A stretch of DNA of 64,000 bases from Thermanaerothrix daxensis. GTDB lineage: Bacteria; Chloroflexota; Anaerolineae; Anaerolineales; Anaerolineaceae. The DNA is taken from assembly GCF_001306145.1 (NCBI RefSeq), contig NZ_LGKO01000002.1, positions 1-64,000 of the forward strand, in the 5' to 3' direction. Shown here piece by piece: positions 26,293 to 34,966 of the stretch. The first letter of the stretch is position 1; the number at the start of each line of letters is the position of its first letter. Below the pieces are notes generated by a model that was not told the DNA's origin, made no database searches, and worked only from the letters and a program-made list of their open reading frames with translations. A program made the translations under genes and the position numbers.

Positions 26293-27291
26293 ATGCAAGC
26301 CTGGCAAGTGGTCCGGCCCGCTCCAATTGAAACCCACCCCCTGGTAATTGCAGAAATTGCAACGCCCCAACCCGGTCCCGGACAGGTGCTGTTGCGGGTG
26401 CGTGTCTGTGGTGTGTGCCACACCGATCTGCACATTGCCGAAGGCGATCTCGTCCCCCCGGCTTATCCGGTGATCCCAGGGCATCAGGTGGTAGCCGAGG
26501 TGGTGGCACGAGGAGAGGGAGTTGAGGGGGTGCAGGTGGGTCAGCGTGTTGGGGTGCCCTGGCTGCATTGGGCCTGTGGCGAATGCGATTTTTGCCGTCG
26601 GGGGGAGGAAAATCTGTGCCCCTCGGCACGCTTCACCGGCCTACAGGTAGGGGGCGGCTTTGCCGAATGGATGGTGGCTGAAGCAGCATTCGTACTTCCA
26701 CTGCCCGACGTGCTCAGTGACGTGGAAGCCGCGCCGCTCCTCTGCGCCGGAATCATCGGCTACCGGTCGCTGCGCAAGGCAGAGGTCCAGCCCGGCGAGC
26801 GCTTGGGGCTATTTGGTTTTGGGGCCAGCGCGCATCTGGTGTTGCAAGTGGCCCGTCATTGGGGGTGTGAGGTTTACGTCTTCACCCGCTCAGAGGCCCA
26901 CCGCCGGCATGCCCTGGAATTGGGAGCGGCCTGGGCGGGTGGGGCCGGGGAGACGCCTCCACACCCGCTGGATCGTGCCATCACCTTTGCCCCGGTGGGT
27001 GAGATTGTCCCCCTGGCCCTGGCGAAACTGCGCCCGGGCGGCACTCTGGCGATCAATGCCGTGCATCTGACACCCATCCCGCGCCTGGATTATCCGTTGA
27101 TCTACGGCGAGCGCACCTTGCGTAGTGTGGCCAATGCCACCCGTCAGGATGGCGTGGAATTCCTGCGCCTGGCTGCGGAGATTCCCATTCGCCCGGCGGT
27201 GACCCTTTACCCATTTGAGGCGCTTAATCAGGCACTGGATGACCTGAAACACAGCCGTTTCAACGGCCAGGCTGTGCTCCAGGTGGGGTGA
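26293..27291 (+). CDS. zinc-dependent alcohol dehydrogenase (MDR family)
   Basis: 332 residues. Catalytic-zinc residues in VCGVCHTDLHIAEGD (C37 region) and GHQVVAEV; structural-zinc lobe CGECDFCRRGEENLC (about 95-109) with four cysteines; the NAD(P)-binding loop is GLFGFGASAHLVLQVA. This is the AdhP-like branch that oxidises or reduces primary alcohols and aldehydes in the cytoplasm. The GTGGAGGTGAGCC before the ATG is a good ribosome-binding site. The cofactor loop reads GFGASA rather than GxGxxG with the usual spacing, worth noting but still compatible with NAD(P). Confidence 0.9.
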   Translation: MQAWQVVRPAPIETHPLVIAEIATPQPGPGQVLLRVRVCGVCHTDLHIAEGDLVPPAYPVIPGHQVVAEVVARGEGVEGVQVGQRVGVPWLHWACGECDFCRRGEENLCPSARFTGLQVGGGFAEWMVAEAAFVLPLPDVLSDVEAAPLLCAGIIGYRSLRKAEVQPGERLGLFGFGASAHLVLQVARHWGCEVYVFTRSEAHRRHALELGAAWAGGAGETPPHPLDRAITFAPVGEIVPLALAKLRPGGTLAINAVHLTPIPRLDYPLIYGERTLRSVANATRQDGVEFLRLAAEIPIRPAVTLYPFEALNQALDDLKHSRFNGQAVLQVG

Positions 27292-27299
27292 GAATGCTT

Positions 27300-29483
27300 T
27301 CAGGGCTCGTCCGTGGGCATCGTCAGGCCAAGTGGGCGCATGCCGTTGATGGCCACCAGCAGTGAGACACCCATGTCGGCCAGCACGGCCATCCACAGCG
27401 TGGCCTGTCCCAGGGCGGCTAGCAGGACGAAGGCTAACTTGGTGACCAGGCTGAAAGCCACATTCTGACGTACCAGGCGGTAGGTGAGATCGGCCAGGCG
27501 AAAGAGAAACGGCAGGGGCTTGAGGGTGTCGTTCATCAGGACCACGTCGGCGGTTTCCATGGCCTGAGCACTGTGTGCACCCCCAACGGCGATCCCTACC
27601 TGAGCCGCGGCCAGGGCGGGGGTATCGTTGACGCCATCCCCGACCATGGCCACCGCGCCGTAGCGCTGGCGCAATTCGCGCAGTGCCTGCAATTTCTCTG
27701 CGGGGAGCAGCGGCGCGTGCACCTCGCCTATCCCCAGAGCGTGTGCAATCGTCCGGGCGGCGGCAGGCTGATCGCCGCTTAGCAGAGCAGTATGCCGTCC
27801 ATGGCGCTGCAGCCAGGCAACCGTGGCGCGGCTTTCGGGGCGAGGGCGGTCCATGAAGGTTAGATAACCGCGCACCTGACCGTCGAATTGGAGGAGCACG
27901 GCTGTATGGCCGTGGGCTTCCAGCGTGCGGACCTCCTGGCAAAGCGTTTCGGGATGAGGATGGGCCTCATCAAACCAGCGATGGTTGCCCAGAAGCGCCT
28001 CATGGCCGTTGAAGCGGGCTTTCAGCCCCAGACCTGGCAGTAGTGTGACCGCCTGCGCGGGTGGATGCTGCCTTTCTAGACCGCGTTCCACTGCGGCCTG
28101 CAATACTGCACGTGCCAGGGGGTGGCGACTCTCACGTTCCATGGCTTCTGCCAATGCCAGTAGATCGTCACAGCGGTCGCACCGCTCGCCTCCCCGGCAG
28201 TCCACCGCGCGCACCCGGGTGAGGTGCGGCGAGCCCAGGGTGAGCGTCCCGGTTTTATCAAAAGCGACCACCCGGACCTGGTGCAGGGCTTCCAGGTGGC
28301 GGCCTCCCTTGATGAGAATGCCACGCCGGGCGGCAGCCGTGAGGGCGCTGAAGTAGGTGATGGGGGTGCTCATGACCAGGGCGCATGGGCAGGCGATGAC
28401 CAGTAGAGCCAGACCGCGGTAAAGCCAGCCGCGCCCACCTTCTGGGGGATTGAGAAAGGGCTGTCTAAAGAACAGGGGGGGCAGGGTAGCGATGAGCACG
28501 GCCAAGATCACCACAGCGGGAGTGTAATAGCGTGCGAACCGGTCCACAAAGCGCTGGAAGGGCGGACGTTGCGCCTGGGCTTCCATGACGCCCGCCAGGA
28601 TGCGCTGCAAGGCGCTCTCGTGGGCAGGGCGAATGACCTCAATTTCCAGGCTGCCCCGTCCATTGATGCTGCCGGCGAAGACCTCGTCGCCCGGGTGTTT
28701 TTCTACCGGCAGGCTCTCCCCGGTAATTGGCGCCTGGTTGACCTCGCTGTTCCCCGCGCGTACGCGCCCATCTACGGGGATGCGGTCATCTGGGCGGATG
28801 CGCACGCGGTCTCCCACTCGCAGACTGGTGACCGGAACGCGCTCCTCGCCTTCAGGAGTGAGGCGGAGGGCCTCTTCGGGTAGCAGGGAGCGCAGGCTGT
28901 CGAGGGTACGCCGGGTGCGCTCGGTGGTGTAGCCCTCCAGGGCCTCAGCCAACGCAAAGAGGACCACCAGGGTGGCCGCTTCGGTCATTTCCCCAATGAC
29001 CACCGCCCCAACAGCCGCCAGGGTCATCAGGGCGTTGATGCCGAGTTCACGGCTGTAAAGCCATCCCATCAAGGCATGACGGGCCAGCGGATAGCCGGCC
29101 AGGAGCAGTGCCGCCGCCTGGAACCATAAGGATAGCGGGCGCAGTGTGGGCCAGAGCAGCAAGGCGAGCCCGATGATCAGCAGGAGTGCCCCCCAGAGCG
29201 TCAGACGTGTTTCAGGGGTGACAAGAAGGTAACCCAAAAAGCCACCTGACCGTTTAGGACGTGCGGCTTGTGGAGATGGGGCCATTTCAAGCCGATAACC
29301 CAAGGCGCTCACCCGCCGCTCCACTTCCGAGGTGGGGATGGTTTCTCCTTCCAGGGAGAGCCATCCACTGGCAAAATCTACCTGCACCCGATGCAGGCCG
29401 GGTAGATCATAAAGAGCATGTTCAACCTCACGAGCGCAATCAGCGCAATCTAAGCCGTAAAGACGATAGCGATGTTCAGGCAT
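27300..29483 (-). CDS. cadA: heavy-metal-translocating P1B-type ATPase (Cd/Zn/Pb exporter type)
   Basis: 727 residues from ATG 29483, with GAGGAG eight bases upstream. N-terminal HMA domain with GLDCADC, the form typical of ZntA/CadA rather than copper pumps; membrane CPC motif in ACPCALVMSTP (about 366-368); phosphorylation DKTGT (about 406); SRHPLA (HP motif); GDGVNDTPAL; and a last helix ending with the AxMGxS-like ADMGVSLLVAINGMRPL. The N-domain carries an additional C-x5-C-x2-C cluster (DCRGGERCDRCDD). It exports Zn2+, Cd2+ or Pb2+. It overlaps by 8 bases the upstream ArsR/SmtB regulator, forming a cadC-cadA operon. Confidence 0.93.
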   Translation of the reverse strand: MPEHRYRLYGLDCADCAREVEHALYDLPGLHRVQVDFASGWLSLEGETIPTSEVERRVSALGYRLEMAPSPQAARPKRSGGFLGYLLVTPETRLTLWGALLLIIGLALLLWPTLRPLSLWFQAAALLLAGYPLARHALMGWLYSRELGINALMTLAAVGAVVIGEMTEAATLVVLFALAEALEGYTTERTRRTLDSLRSLLPEEALRLTPEGEERVPVTSLRVGDRVRIRPDDRIPVDGRVRAGNSEVNQAPITGESLPVEKHPGDEVFAGSINGRGSLEIEVIRPAHESALQRILAGVMEAQAQRPPFQRFVDRFARYYTPAVVILAVLIATLPPLFFRQPFLNPPEGGRGWLYRGLALLVIACPCALVMSTPITYFSALTAAARRGILIKGGRHLEALHQVRVVAFDKTGTLTLGSPHLTRVRAVDCRGGERCDRCDDLLALAEAMERESRHPLARAVLQAAVERGLERQHPPAQAVTLLPGLGLKARFNGHEALLGNHRWFDEAHPHPETLCQEVRTLEAHGHTAVLLQFDGQVRGYLTFMDRPRPESRATVAWLQRHGRHTALLSGDQPAAARTIAHALGIGEVHAPLLPAEKLQALRELRQRYGAVAMVGDGVNDTPALAAAQVGIAVGGAHSAQAMETADVVLMNDTLKPLPFLFRLADLTYRLVRQNVAFSLVTKLAFVLLAALGQATLWMAVLADMGVSLLVAINGMRPLGLTMPTDEP

Positions 29484-29880
29484 GTGGGCGCTCCTCAGCA
29501 ATGGATGGGGAGGGGGTTTGGTGGCGAATGTGCTCCAGGCCGCGTTCAAGCAGATCGCGGATGTGTTCGTCATCCAGGGCGTAGAACACGGTGCGCCCTT
29601 CTTTGCGGTAGCGTACCAGGTGCAGGGCGCGCAGGAGGCGCAACTGGTGTGAGACGGCGCTCTGACTCATCCCCAGGACCGCCGCCAGATCGTGAACGCA
29701 CAGCTCGGCCTCGGCCAGTGCCGCCAACAGGCGCACGCGGCTGGGATCGCTCAAGGCGGCGAAGACCTCAGCCAGGCGGGTGGCCGTCAGCCCATCCAGC
29801 AAACTAGCCTGCACCTGGCGCACCAACGATTCGTGGATTTGATTATCTTCACAGTGGGGAGAAACCCCATTTTTTCCCAT
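29476..29880 (-). CDS. cadC: ArsR/SmtB-family metal-responsive repressor (CadC/ZiaR-like)
   Basis: 134 residues from ATG 29880 (AAGAGGAAAGC upstream); the frame is open another 43 codons but without a good start. Winged helix at about 45-105: FAALSDPSRVRLLAALAEAELCVHDLAAVLG then MSQSAVSHQLRLLRALHLV. The ELCVHDL segment keeps one cysteine and replaces the second cysteine of the CadC alpha-3 site (ELCVCDL) by histidine; an N-terminal cysteine is in SPHCEDN; and the alpha-5 site DDEHIRDLLERGLEHI has D/H ligands. It should repress its own operon until Zn, Cd or Pb binds. Confidence 0.9.
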   Translation of the reverse strand: MGKNGVSPHCEDNQIHESLVRQVQASLLDGLTATRLAEVFAALSDPSRVRLLAALAEAELCVHDLAAVLGMSQSAVSHQLRLLRALHLVRYRKEGRTVFYALDDEHIRDLLERGLEHIRHQTPSPSIAEERPHA

Positions 29881-29904
29881 GCTTTCCTCTTGTAGATACA
29901 ATGA

Positions 29905-29928
29905 ATACATGAACAATTCTTCATATAT
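29905..29928. promoter_or_regulatory. ArsR/SmtB operator of the cadC-cadA operon
   Basis: ATACATGAA-CAATTC-TTCATATAT: an imperfect dyad around TGAA-N6-TTCA (29910-29923), the core found at SmtB/CzrA/ZiaR operators. It lies 25 to 48 bases upstream of the cadC start and within the likely promoter, so repressor binding would block transcription. Confidence 0.65.
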
Positions 29929-29940
29929 TATAGGCAGAGA

Positions 29941-30260
29941 AAGGCCCCTGTCAAGGGGTAATCTGATTCTTGAACCGACGTCGGGACCTTGGGAATAAAC
30001 GAGCCTCAAAGCCGGAAACTTTAGTCTGCTAAACTGGCGGGAGGTTCCTCGGGCCTAAGTTGAGGTGTGAATGGCACCGCCTAAAATCGGGCTGTTCGCA
30101 CAGGGCATGAAGTGGTTCAAGAGGTCCCGGAAGGACCGATTAGTCCCGACCAAAGCGGGTGCTGAGGAACCGCGCTGCTCAAAAATTCCTGGCTGGTTTT
30201 TCACTTCTCTGCGCGCCAACCGGAAAGCCGCAGATCGAAGCCCAGACCGCGTACCTGTTA
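29941..30260. other. unassigned structured intergenic region upstream of mntA
   Basis: About 320 bases between the metal operon and the toxin-antitoxin pair. Perfect short hairpins are frequent: TTTAG-TCTG-CTAAA near 30023-30036, GAGG-TTC-CTC near 30041-30050, GGTCC-CGGAA-GGACC near 30123-30137. A 64-codon frame on the plus strand (from 30071) and an 85-codon frame on the minus strand (to 30055) exist, but neither has a convincing start signal or recognisable domain. It could be a small RNA, a decayed element or a repeat with copies elsewhere. Confidence 0.35.
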
Positions 30261-30273
30261 TATAATTATGCAT

Positions 30274-30687
30274 ATGCTCTACAAACAACAACTTGCCGAT
30301 TTGTGCAGGCAATTTTCTATAGAGATTTTATATGCCTTTGGTAGCCGTGGACGCGAGGCAGGCAGATTTGTATTGGAAAACCAACCGATGTTGACCAGCG
30401 ACAGCGATCTGGATATTGGTGTGTTGCCCGCCCGCTCACTCAGCGCCCGCGAGAAAGCCGAACTAACCCTTTTGCTGGAGGATTTCTTCGGGGTCAACCG
30501 CGTTGATCTGATCGTCCTGCCCGAAGCCGATCCCTTTTTGGCGGCCAATATCGTTCGCGGGGAGCGTCTGTATGAGCGCGATGTCTACCTGGCCGATGAA
30601 TATGAGCTGTTCGTTTTACGACGGGCGGGGGACTTAATTCCACTGGAACGTGAACGCTTGGCCTTGATCGAGGAACGGCTTAAATGA
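30274..30687 (+). CDS. mntA: MntA-type nucleotidyltransferase antitoxin (type VII toxin-antitoxin)
   Basis: 137 residues from ATG 30274; a second ATG two codons earlier (30268) is possible. TATAAT (30261-30266) ends only seven bases before ATG 30274, so the mRNA is probably leaderless, which is why this start was preferred. The minimal nucleotidyltransferase signature is LYAFGSRGREAG...SDSDLDIGVL (G23-S24, then D45 and D47). MNT antitoxins AMPylate the HEPN partner to silence it. Its TGA overlaps the ATG of the HEPN gene (ATGA), the normal arrangement of the pair. Confidence 0.9.
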   Translation: MLYKQQLADLCRQFSIEILYAFGSRGREAGRFVLENQPMLTSDSDLDIGVLPARSLSAREKAELTLLLEDFFGVNRVDLIVLPEADPFLAANIVRGERLYERDVYLADEYELFVLRRAGDLIPLERERLALIEERLK

Positions 30688-31142
30688 GGCCTGGTAAAGT
30701 CTCTCGTCGAATTGTCCTTGATCGTCTTGCCATGGTGGAGCAATTGCTGGCCCGGATCCGGGCTTTGCCGTTGGAGAATCGCGAAACCTTTTTCTCTGAT
30801 GAGCGCAATCTTGATGCACTCGAATCTTGCTTGCGCCGCGCGTTGGAAGCCTTGTTGGATGTGGGGCGGTACATCCTTGCCAAAGGCTTCGCGATTGGCG
30901 TGACAGAATACAAGCAAATTGCGGTTGAATTACAGCGTGTGGGTGTTCTATCCGCCGAAGAGGGGCAAATCTTGCGCATAATGGCGGGATACCGCAACCG
31001 CATGGTGCATTTCTACCATGAGATTGGGCAAGAGGAACTCTATCAAATTGCCCAGGAGAATCTGGGGGATTTTCATCGCATCATTGCGGCTTACGGGCGC
31101 TGGATGGATGAACACCCACAAGCCTTGCACGATGACCTGTGA
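30684..31142 (+). CDS. hepT: HepT-type HEPN toxin (DUF86)
   Basis: 152 residues, all-helical. The HEPN RNase motif R-N-x3-H-x-Y is intact at 104-111 (RNRMVHFY), so the toxin should be active. The family cleaves RNA, including the 3' end of tRNA, when not modified by its MNT partner on the tyrosine of that motif. It starts inside the stop codon of mntA. A loose hairpin with a T-run (31158-31225) follows. Confidence 0.92.
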   Translation: MRPGKVSRRIVLDRLAMVEQLLARIRALPLENRETFFSDERNLDALESCLRRALEALLDVGRYILAKGFAIGVTEYKQIAVELQRVGVLSAEEGQILRIMAGYRNRMVHFYHEIGQEELYQIAQENLGDFHRIIAAYGRWMDEHPQALHDDL

Positions 31143-31157
31143 TCCTCTTGCTCAAGC

Positions 31158-31225
31158 GTTAACAGCCGCCCTCACCGGGTGAGTGGAAACGGGGCTTTTC
31201 CGCGGCCTGGCTGTCTTTTCTTAGG
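31158..31225 (+). terminator. possible terminator after hepT
   Basis: ACAGCC pairs with GGCTGT across a long loop that itself contains CTCAC-CGG-GTGAG; TCTTTTCTT follows. Weak but well placed. Confidence 0.4.
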
Positions 31226-31366
31226 CTCGCCCTCCTCCCCAACGTTCATCCCTGCATTTTGAGTAATACGCCGGCGGGCAAAATTGAGGGGAATCTTGCG
31301 GGGGTAAATGCGCTACAATGGCGATGGGCGGGTTGTTTGGACAGGTTATCCGGGGAGGCATGGGCG

Positions 31367-31837
31367 ATGGAAGCGACGTTAACTTTTGAACTGGCAAAGG
31401 ATGAGCAAATTGACGAATTCCTGGAACTGATGCGCCAGGAGGCTGCCGACTACGTGCATCCGACATTGGAGAAACTGGGCTGGTCGTGGGAAGAATTTAC
31501 CCAACGAGCCCGAGGGGTGGGTTGGGTATATTGCATCTACCGTGCGGGGAAAAAAGTCGGTGCGTACTGGATCGAAGAGCGCGAGCGGGTGGTGCACCTG
31601 CACGGCATTGTGGTGGCCCCTGCCTACCAGGGGCAGGGCATCGGCACCCAAGCGTTGAAGCATTTGATGGCACAATATCGGGGTCGGGTGGAGGCCATTG
31701 AACTGGGGGTGCATGAATCCAATCGGCGCGCCAAAGCGCTCTACGAACGGCTGGGCTTTCGCACGGTCAGGGTCCTCCCCGAGGTAGGCTTTTACATCAT
31801 GCAGTGCCCACTGGAGGCCACGCCTGCGCCGGATTAG
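31367..31837 (+). CDS. GNAT-family N-acetyltransferase
   Basis: 156 residues from ATG 31367, preceded by GGGGAGG at a normal distance; the frame is open a further 36 codons upstream without a good start. The acetyl-CoA-binding motif A is LHGIVVAPAYQGQGIGTQALKHL (with Q-G-x-G-I-G, about 82-88), followed by NRRAKALYERLGFRTVR (motif B). The substrate cannot be told. Its stop overlaps by four bases the stop of the convergent membrane-protein gene. Confidence 0.88.
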   Translation: MEATLTFELAKDEQIDEFLELMRQEAADYVHPTLEKLGWSWEEFTQRARGVGWVYCIYRAGKKVGAYWIEERERVVHLHGIVVAPAYQGQGIGTQALKHLMAQYRGRVEAIELGVHESNRRAKALYERLGFRTVRVLPEVGFYIMQCPLEATPAPD

Positions 31838-33513
31838 GGGGTGTGAGTGGGTGGGTGGGCTTTAAGAACGAAAGGGCACCATTTCCGTCTTTGTGATGCC
31901 ACCCAATCGCCCCAGACAAGTAAGGTCAGCCATCCCATCAGGCGCAACTGGACGCCGATTTGGGTGGCATGACGCTCAATCTCGAGCGGATTCCCATGCC
32001 AGGTGATGAGCATCAAGGGGTAGAGACTGACCAGAAGCACAGACACGACCCACCCGAGCGCTCGGAGATTTTTCCCGGTCCAATACCCCACCAGGCTTGC
32101 CAGGCTTAGTCCAATGAAGATGAGCAGAACCGTCATCTGGCGGGGATAGAGGATTCGGTCAATCAGTAAGAGGCGCTGGGGCAAGGCATCCAAGGGGCGG
32201 CGATATTCCCGATTATCGCCATTGAGCAGGTGGAAGGCCTGTTGCAAGGGTTCGATCAGGGTGGGTAGAGGACGCGAAAGCAGGTAAGCCAGATAGGTGG
32301 CACGCCCTTTTTGTTCAACCCAATCGCGAACAGATTGGAGTGCGGGCTCAGTGAACATGGCTTTTTGGTAATCACGTTGGGAAAGGGATTGAATCTCTAA
32401 GAAGCGAGGGGTAAGCGGAAGGCCAGCGTTAACAAAAAACGCGCGTGCACTAGGGTTGGGTATAATGCGGACTTTGAGATTGTCGTAAATGTGAATTTGC
32501 CAACGGTTGCCGTGAATGAGTGTGAAATTTTGGAATGCGAATAGTGCCAGTATGAACAGGGTTAACCCGATAAGAGGCCAGCGTAGGTGTAAAGTGACTC
32601 TTTTCAACATTGTCAATGCTGCGAGGGCTGCCGCCCCAATTAGCAAGAAGTAAAGGTTGGTATCGCGGGTGAAACTGTAGAGCCCCATCAACACCGCAAT
32701 CACCAGGGTCAGTCCTGCTGTGGCCCCATGAGGTGGGCGTTGTAGAGATTCGAGGAGTAGCAAAAGCCCTAGCCAGCCAGCCAATGTTAACGCCAGGAGC
32801 GAAAGCGAAAGCGATTCGGAGAGGAGGAGGAAATCCCACAGGCTGACTTCCAGGCTGAGGCTAAAGCAAAGGATCAAGCCGAATCCAACCAGACGCACCC
32901 AACGGTTGCGTAATGCCATGGCGACAACGCTGGCGAGTATGCTCCAGGCAACGACCGAAAACCAGCGCTGCACCAGGGCCACTCGGGCCATAATGCCGGC
33001 ATCTCCGTAGTTTGCAGTGTTGACCCCCAACATCTTGTAGAAGAGCGGTAGGGTAAAGGAGCGATCAGCGATCCAGAACGCAGAAGAGGTCAGAGGCTTT
33101 TCGGCTACGGCTACGTAGGAATAGGTGTCATAAAATGCCCGGGGTGAATCACTCCACCCGTAGGTTTTTTTCAGAGCGAGAAAAGCCCCCCAGCATCCCA
33201 AATAAGCCAGCCCAAGGCAGAGGGAATCTAATATGCGGAAGGCGGCGCTATGGTGATAAGCATGGACTTCTTCAGCCGGGACGTGCCACAGAGAGATCCA
33301 GGTCCGTTGGAGCGGTGAGTAGGTCAACAGGAACGCCAGAAGTGCCAGTACCAATCCCCCGCCTCCTAAGGCTTTCCAGTTTGTGAAGGGGAGGATGTCC
33401 ACTCCCGGCAAGTTTTCCAGGATTACTAAACTAATCAGCCCCAGTCCCAGTAAAAAGATCAGATGAGGCCCCATGAGGGTAAGGTGGTGGCGCATTGAAG
33501 GAGAGCGGCTCAT
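31834..33513 (-). CDS. large polytopic membrane protein, possibly a GT-C-type glycosyltransferase
   Basis: 559 residues from ATG 33513 (MSRSPSMRHHLTLMG); a TTG 19 codons upstream is also open, and no start has a clear ribosome-binding site. About eleven hydrophobic segments: one near residues 14-32, a cluster from 40 to 330, a soluble region at about 340-440 (HIYDNLKVRIIPNPSARAFF), and a final set at 470-550. The overall pattern resembles dolichol- or polyprenyl-phosphate sugar transferases, but the usual first-loop D/E pair is not clear, so I name no function. It ends convergent with the GNAT gene. Confidence 0.7.
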   Translation of the reverse strand: MSRSPSMRHHLTLMGPHLIFLLGLGLISLVILENLPGVDILPFTNWKALGGGGLVLALLAFLLTYSPLQRTWISLWHVPAEEVHAYHHSAAFRILDSLCLGLAYLGCWGAFLALKKTYGWSDSPRAFYDTYSYVAVAEKPLTSSAFWIADRSFTLPLFYKMLGVNTANYGDAGIMARVALVQRWFSVVAWSILASVVAMALRNRWVRLVGFGLILCFSLSLEVSLWDFLLLSESLSLSLLALTLAGWLGLLLLLESLQRPPHGATAGLTLVIAVLMGLYSFTRDTNLYFLLIGAAALAALTMLKRVTLHLRWPLIGLTLFILALFAFQNFTLIHGNRWQIHIYDNLKVRIIPNPSARAFFVNAGLPLTPRFLEIQSLSQRDYQKAMFTEPALQSVRDWVEQKGRATYLAYLLSRPLPTLIEPLQQAFHLLNGDNREYRRPLDALPQRLLLIDRILYPRQMTVLLIFIGLSLASLVGYWTGKNLRALGWVVSVLLVSLYPLMLITWHGNPLEIERHATQIGVQLRLMGWLTLLVWGDWVASQRRKWCPFVLKAHPPTHTP

Positions 33514-33598
33514 ACGATGATTCCAGGCGTGCTTTGGCCCGACCTGCGTATACCGGGCATTTGGCTCCAATTGTAATGCACTCTGGAGGCAGGGGAGG

Positions 33599-34927
33599 CT
33601 ATTCGTATTTTAGTGCGTTGACCGGTACCAAAGTGGCGGCACGCAGGGCGGGGTAAAGGCCCGAGATCAGTCCAATGAGGGTGGCGAAGGCCAGGGCAAA
33701 GAGCGGAAGCCACAGGGGGGTGAAAGTGGCCGTTGTCGGCGGCGGTCCTCCCTGGCTCTGGCTCGCCAGGTAGGTAATGGCCACCACGTTCAGCATGGCG
33801 CTGCCCAGCCACCCGATGAGGACGCCCCCCAGCCCACCCAGGAAGCCGATTCCCGCGGCCTCACCCAGGAAGATGCTCAGCACATCACGGTTGGTGGCGC
33901 CCAGTGCCTTCATCAATCCGATTTCGCGGGTGCGTTCCAGGATGGCCATGGTCATGGTGTTGGCAATGCCGATGGCGGCCACCAGCAGGGCAATGGCGCC
34001 CACGCCACCGAAGATTAACTGCAAGACCAGGTAGAAGTTGTTAATCCCCTGGACGAAGGATTGGGGGGTGGAGGCCATGTACCCCATGGCATTGATCTGA
34101 TCGGCCAGTTCCAGCACGCGATCGGGGTCGCGGGCACGGACGATCAGCATGTTGTACCCCTCCCGGTTGCGGTTGATGCGCTGTCCGCGTGCCCACTCTT
34201 CCCAGGCGGTTGCCTCGTCCATGCGCACAAAGAGGGCGCCATCGGCTTCACTGCGGCTCTCGGCCAGAATGCCCACGATGCGCAGATTGACCGTTTTGGT
34301 GACCATCTGACCGTCTTGGGTCCACTTTTGCAAGACCAGGCGCACTTGTTGGTTGAGCAGATCCGGTTGGGGAGGGGGTTCCTGGCCGGGGCGCTGGCGG
34401 GGGTCATAGAACTGGCGCGCCGCCCAACTGCCGATGATGGCTGTGCCGCGTTCAAGGCGAGTGGTGCCCGCTTCAAGGGGGTAATCGAAGATGGCCAGGT
34501 CATCCGTGTCTACCGCCAGCAGAGAGGGGTAATTTTCCAGGCGACCCACTTTGAGCACAGCACTGACGCCCACCCAGTTGCGAGGGATGGCATACTCCAC
34601 CCCTTCCAACGCGCGGATCTCCTCGATAGCAGCCGGGGTCAGCAATTTTTGCCCGCTTGGGCTACTACTACCGATGGCACCCGGCCCAATGGCTACCGCA
34701 ACAGGGCCACCCTCGCCACCGCCATAGTTAGGGTAAACTTCAATGCGGCGTAGATCACTGATGCCCCACAACTGACTGGTGGCGTTGCGTTGTAATCCCA
34801 GGCCCAGTGAGACCAACAAAATCACAGCGGCGGTCCCAATGATGACCCCCAGGGTGGTCAGGGCTACACGCCCTTTGCGCCGTCCCAGATTGTAAAGTAC
34901 CAGATTGAGTAGATCGCCAAAGCGCAT
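33599..34927 (-). CDS. MacB/FtsX-type ABC transporter permease
   Basis: 442 residues. Type VII ABC permease layout: first helix at about 20-42 (VALTTLGVIIGTAAVILLVSL), a large extracytoplasmic MacB-PCD domain (about 45-300), then three helices (about 305-430) with NTMTMAILERTREIGLMKALGAT, the conserved coupling region. Such permeases do not move substrate through the membrane but transmit force to the outside (as in MacB, FtsEX, LolCDE). AAGGAAT precedes ATG 34927. It is the last gene of a four-gene operon with an ATPase, a NEW3 protein and a YIP1 protein. Confidence 0.92.
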   Translation of the reverse strand: MRFGDLLNLVLYNLGRRKGRVALTTLGVIIGTAAVILLVSLGLGLQRNATSQLWGISDLRRIEVYPNYGGGEGGPVAVAIGPGAIGSSSPSGQKLLTPAAIEEIRALEGVEYAIPRNWVGVSAVLKVGRLENYPSLLAVDTDDLAIFDYPLEAGTTRLERGTAIIGSWAARQFYDPRQRPGQEPPPQPDLLNQQVRLVLQKWTQDGQMVTKTVNLRIVGILAESRSEADGALFVRMDEATAWEEWARGQRINRNREGYNMLIVRARDPDRVLELADQINAMGYMASTPQSFVQGINNFYLVLQLIFGGVGAIALLVAAIGIANTMTMAILERTREIGLMKALGATNRDVLSIFLGEAAGIGFLGGLGGVLIGWLGSAMLNVVAITYLASQSQGGPPPTTATFTPLWLPLFALAFATLIGLISGLYPALRAATLVPVNALKYE

Positions 34928-34966
34928 GGTTTTTTATTCCTTATCCCACACTGCGCGCTAATTTAT

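Noticed and set aside
30123-30150. SRP RNA-like GGTCCCGGAAGGACC
   Set aside because: The SRP core (GGTCAGGTCCGGAAGGAAGCAGCC) is not matched beyond a simple hairpin with a GGAA loop.
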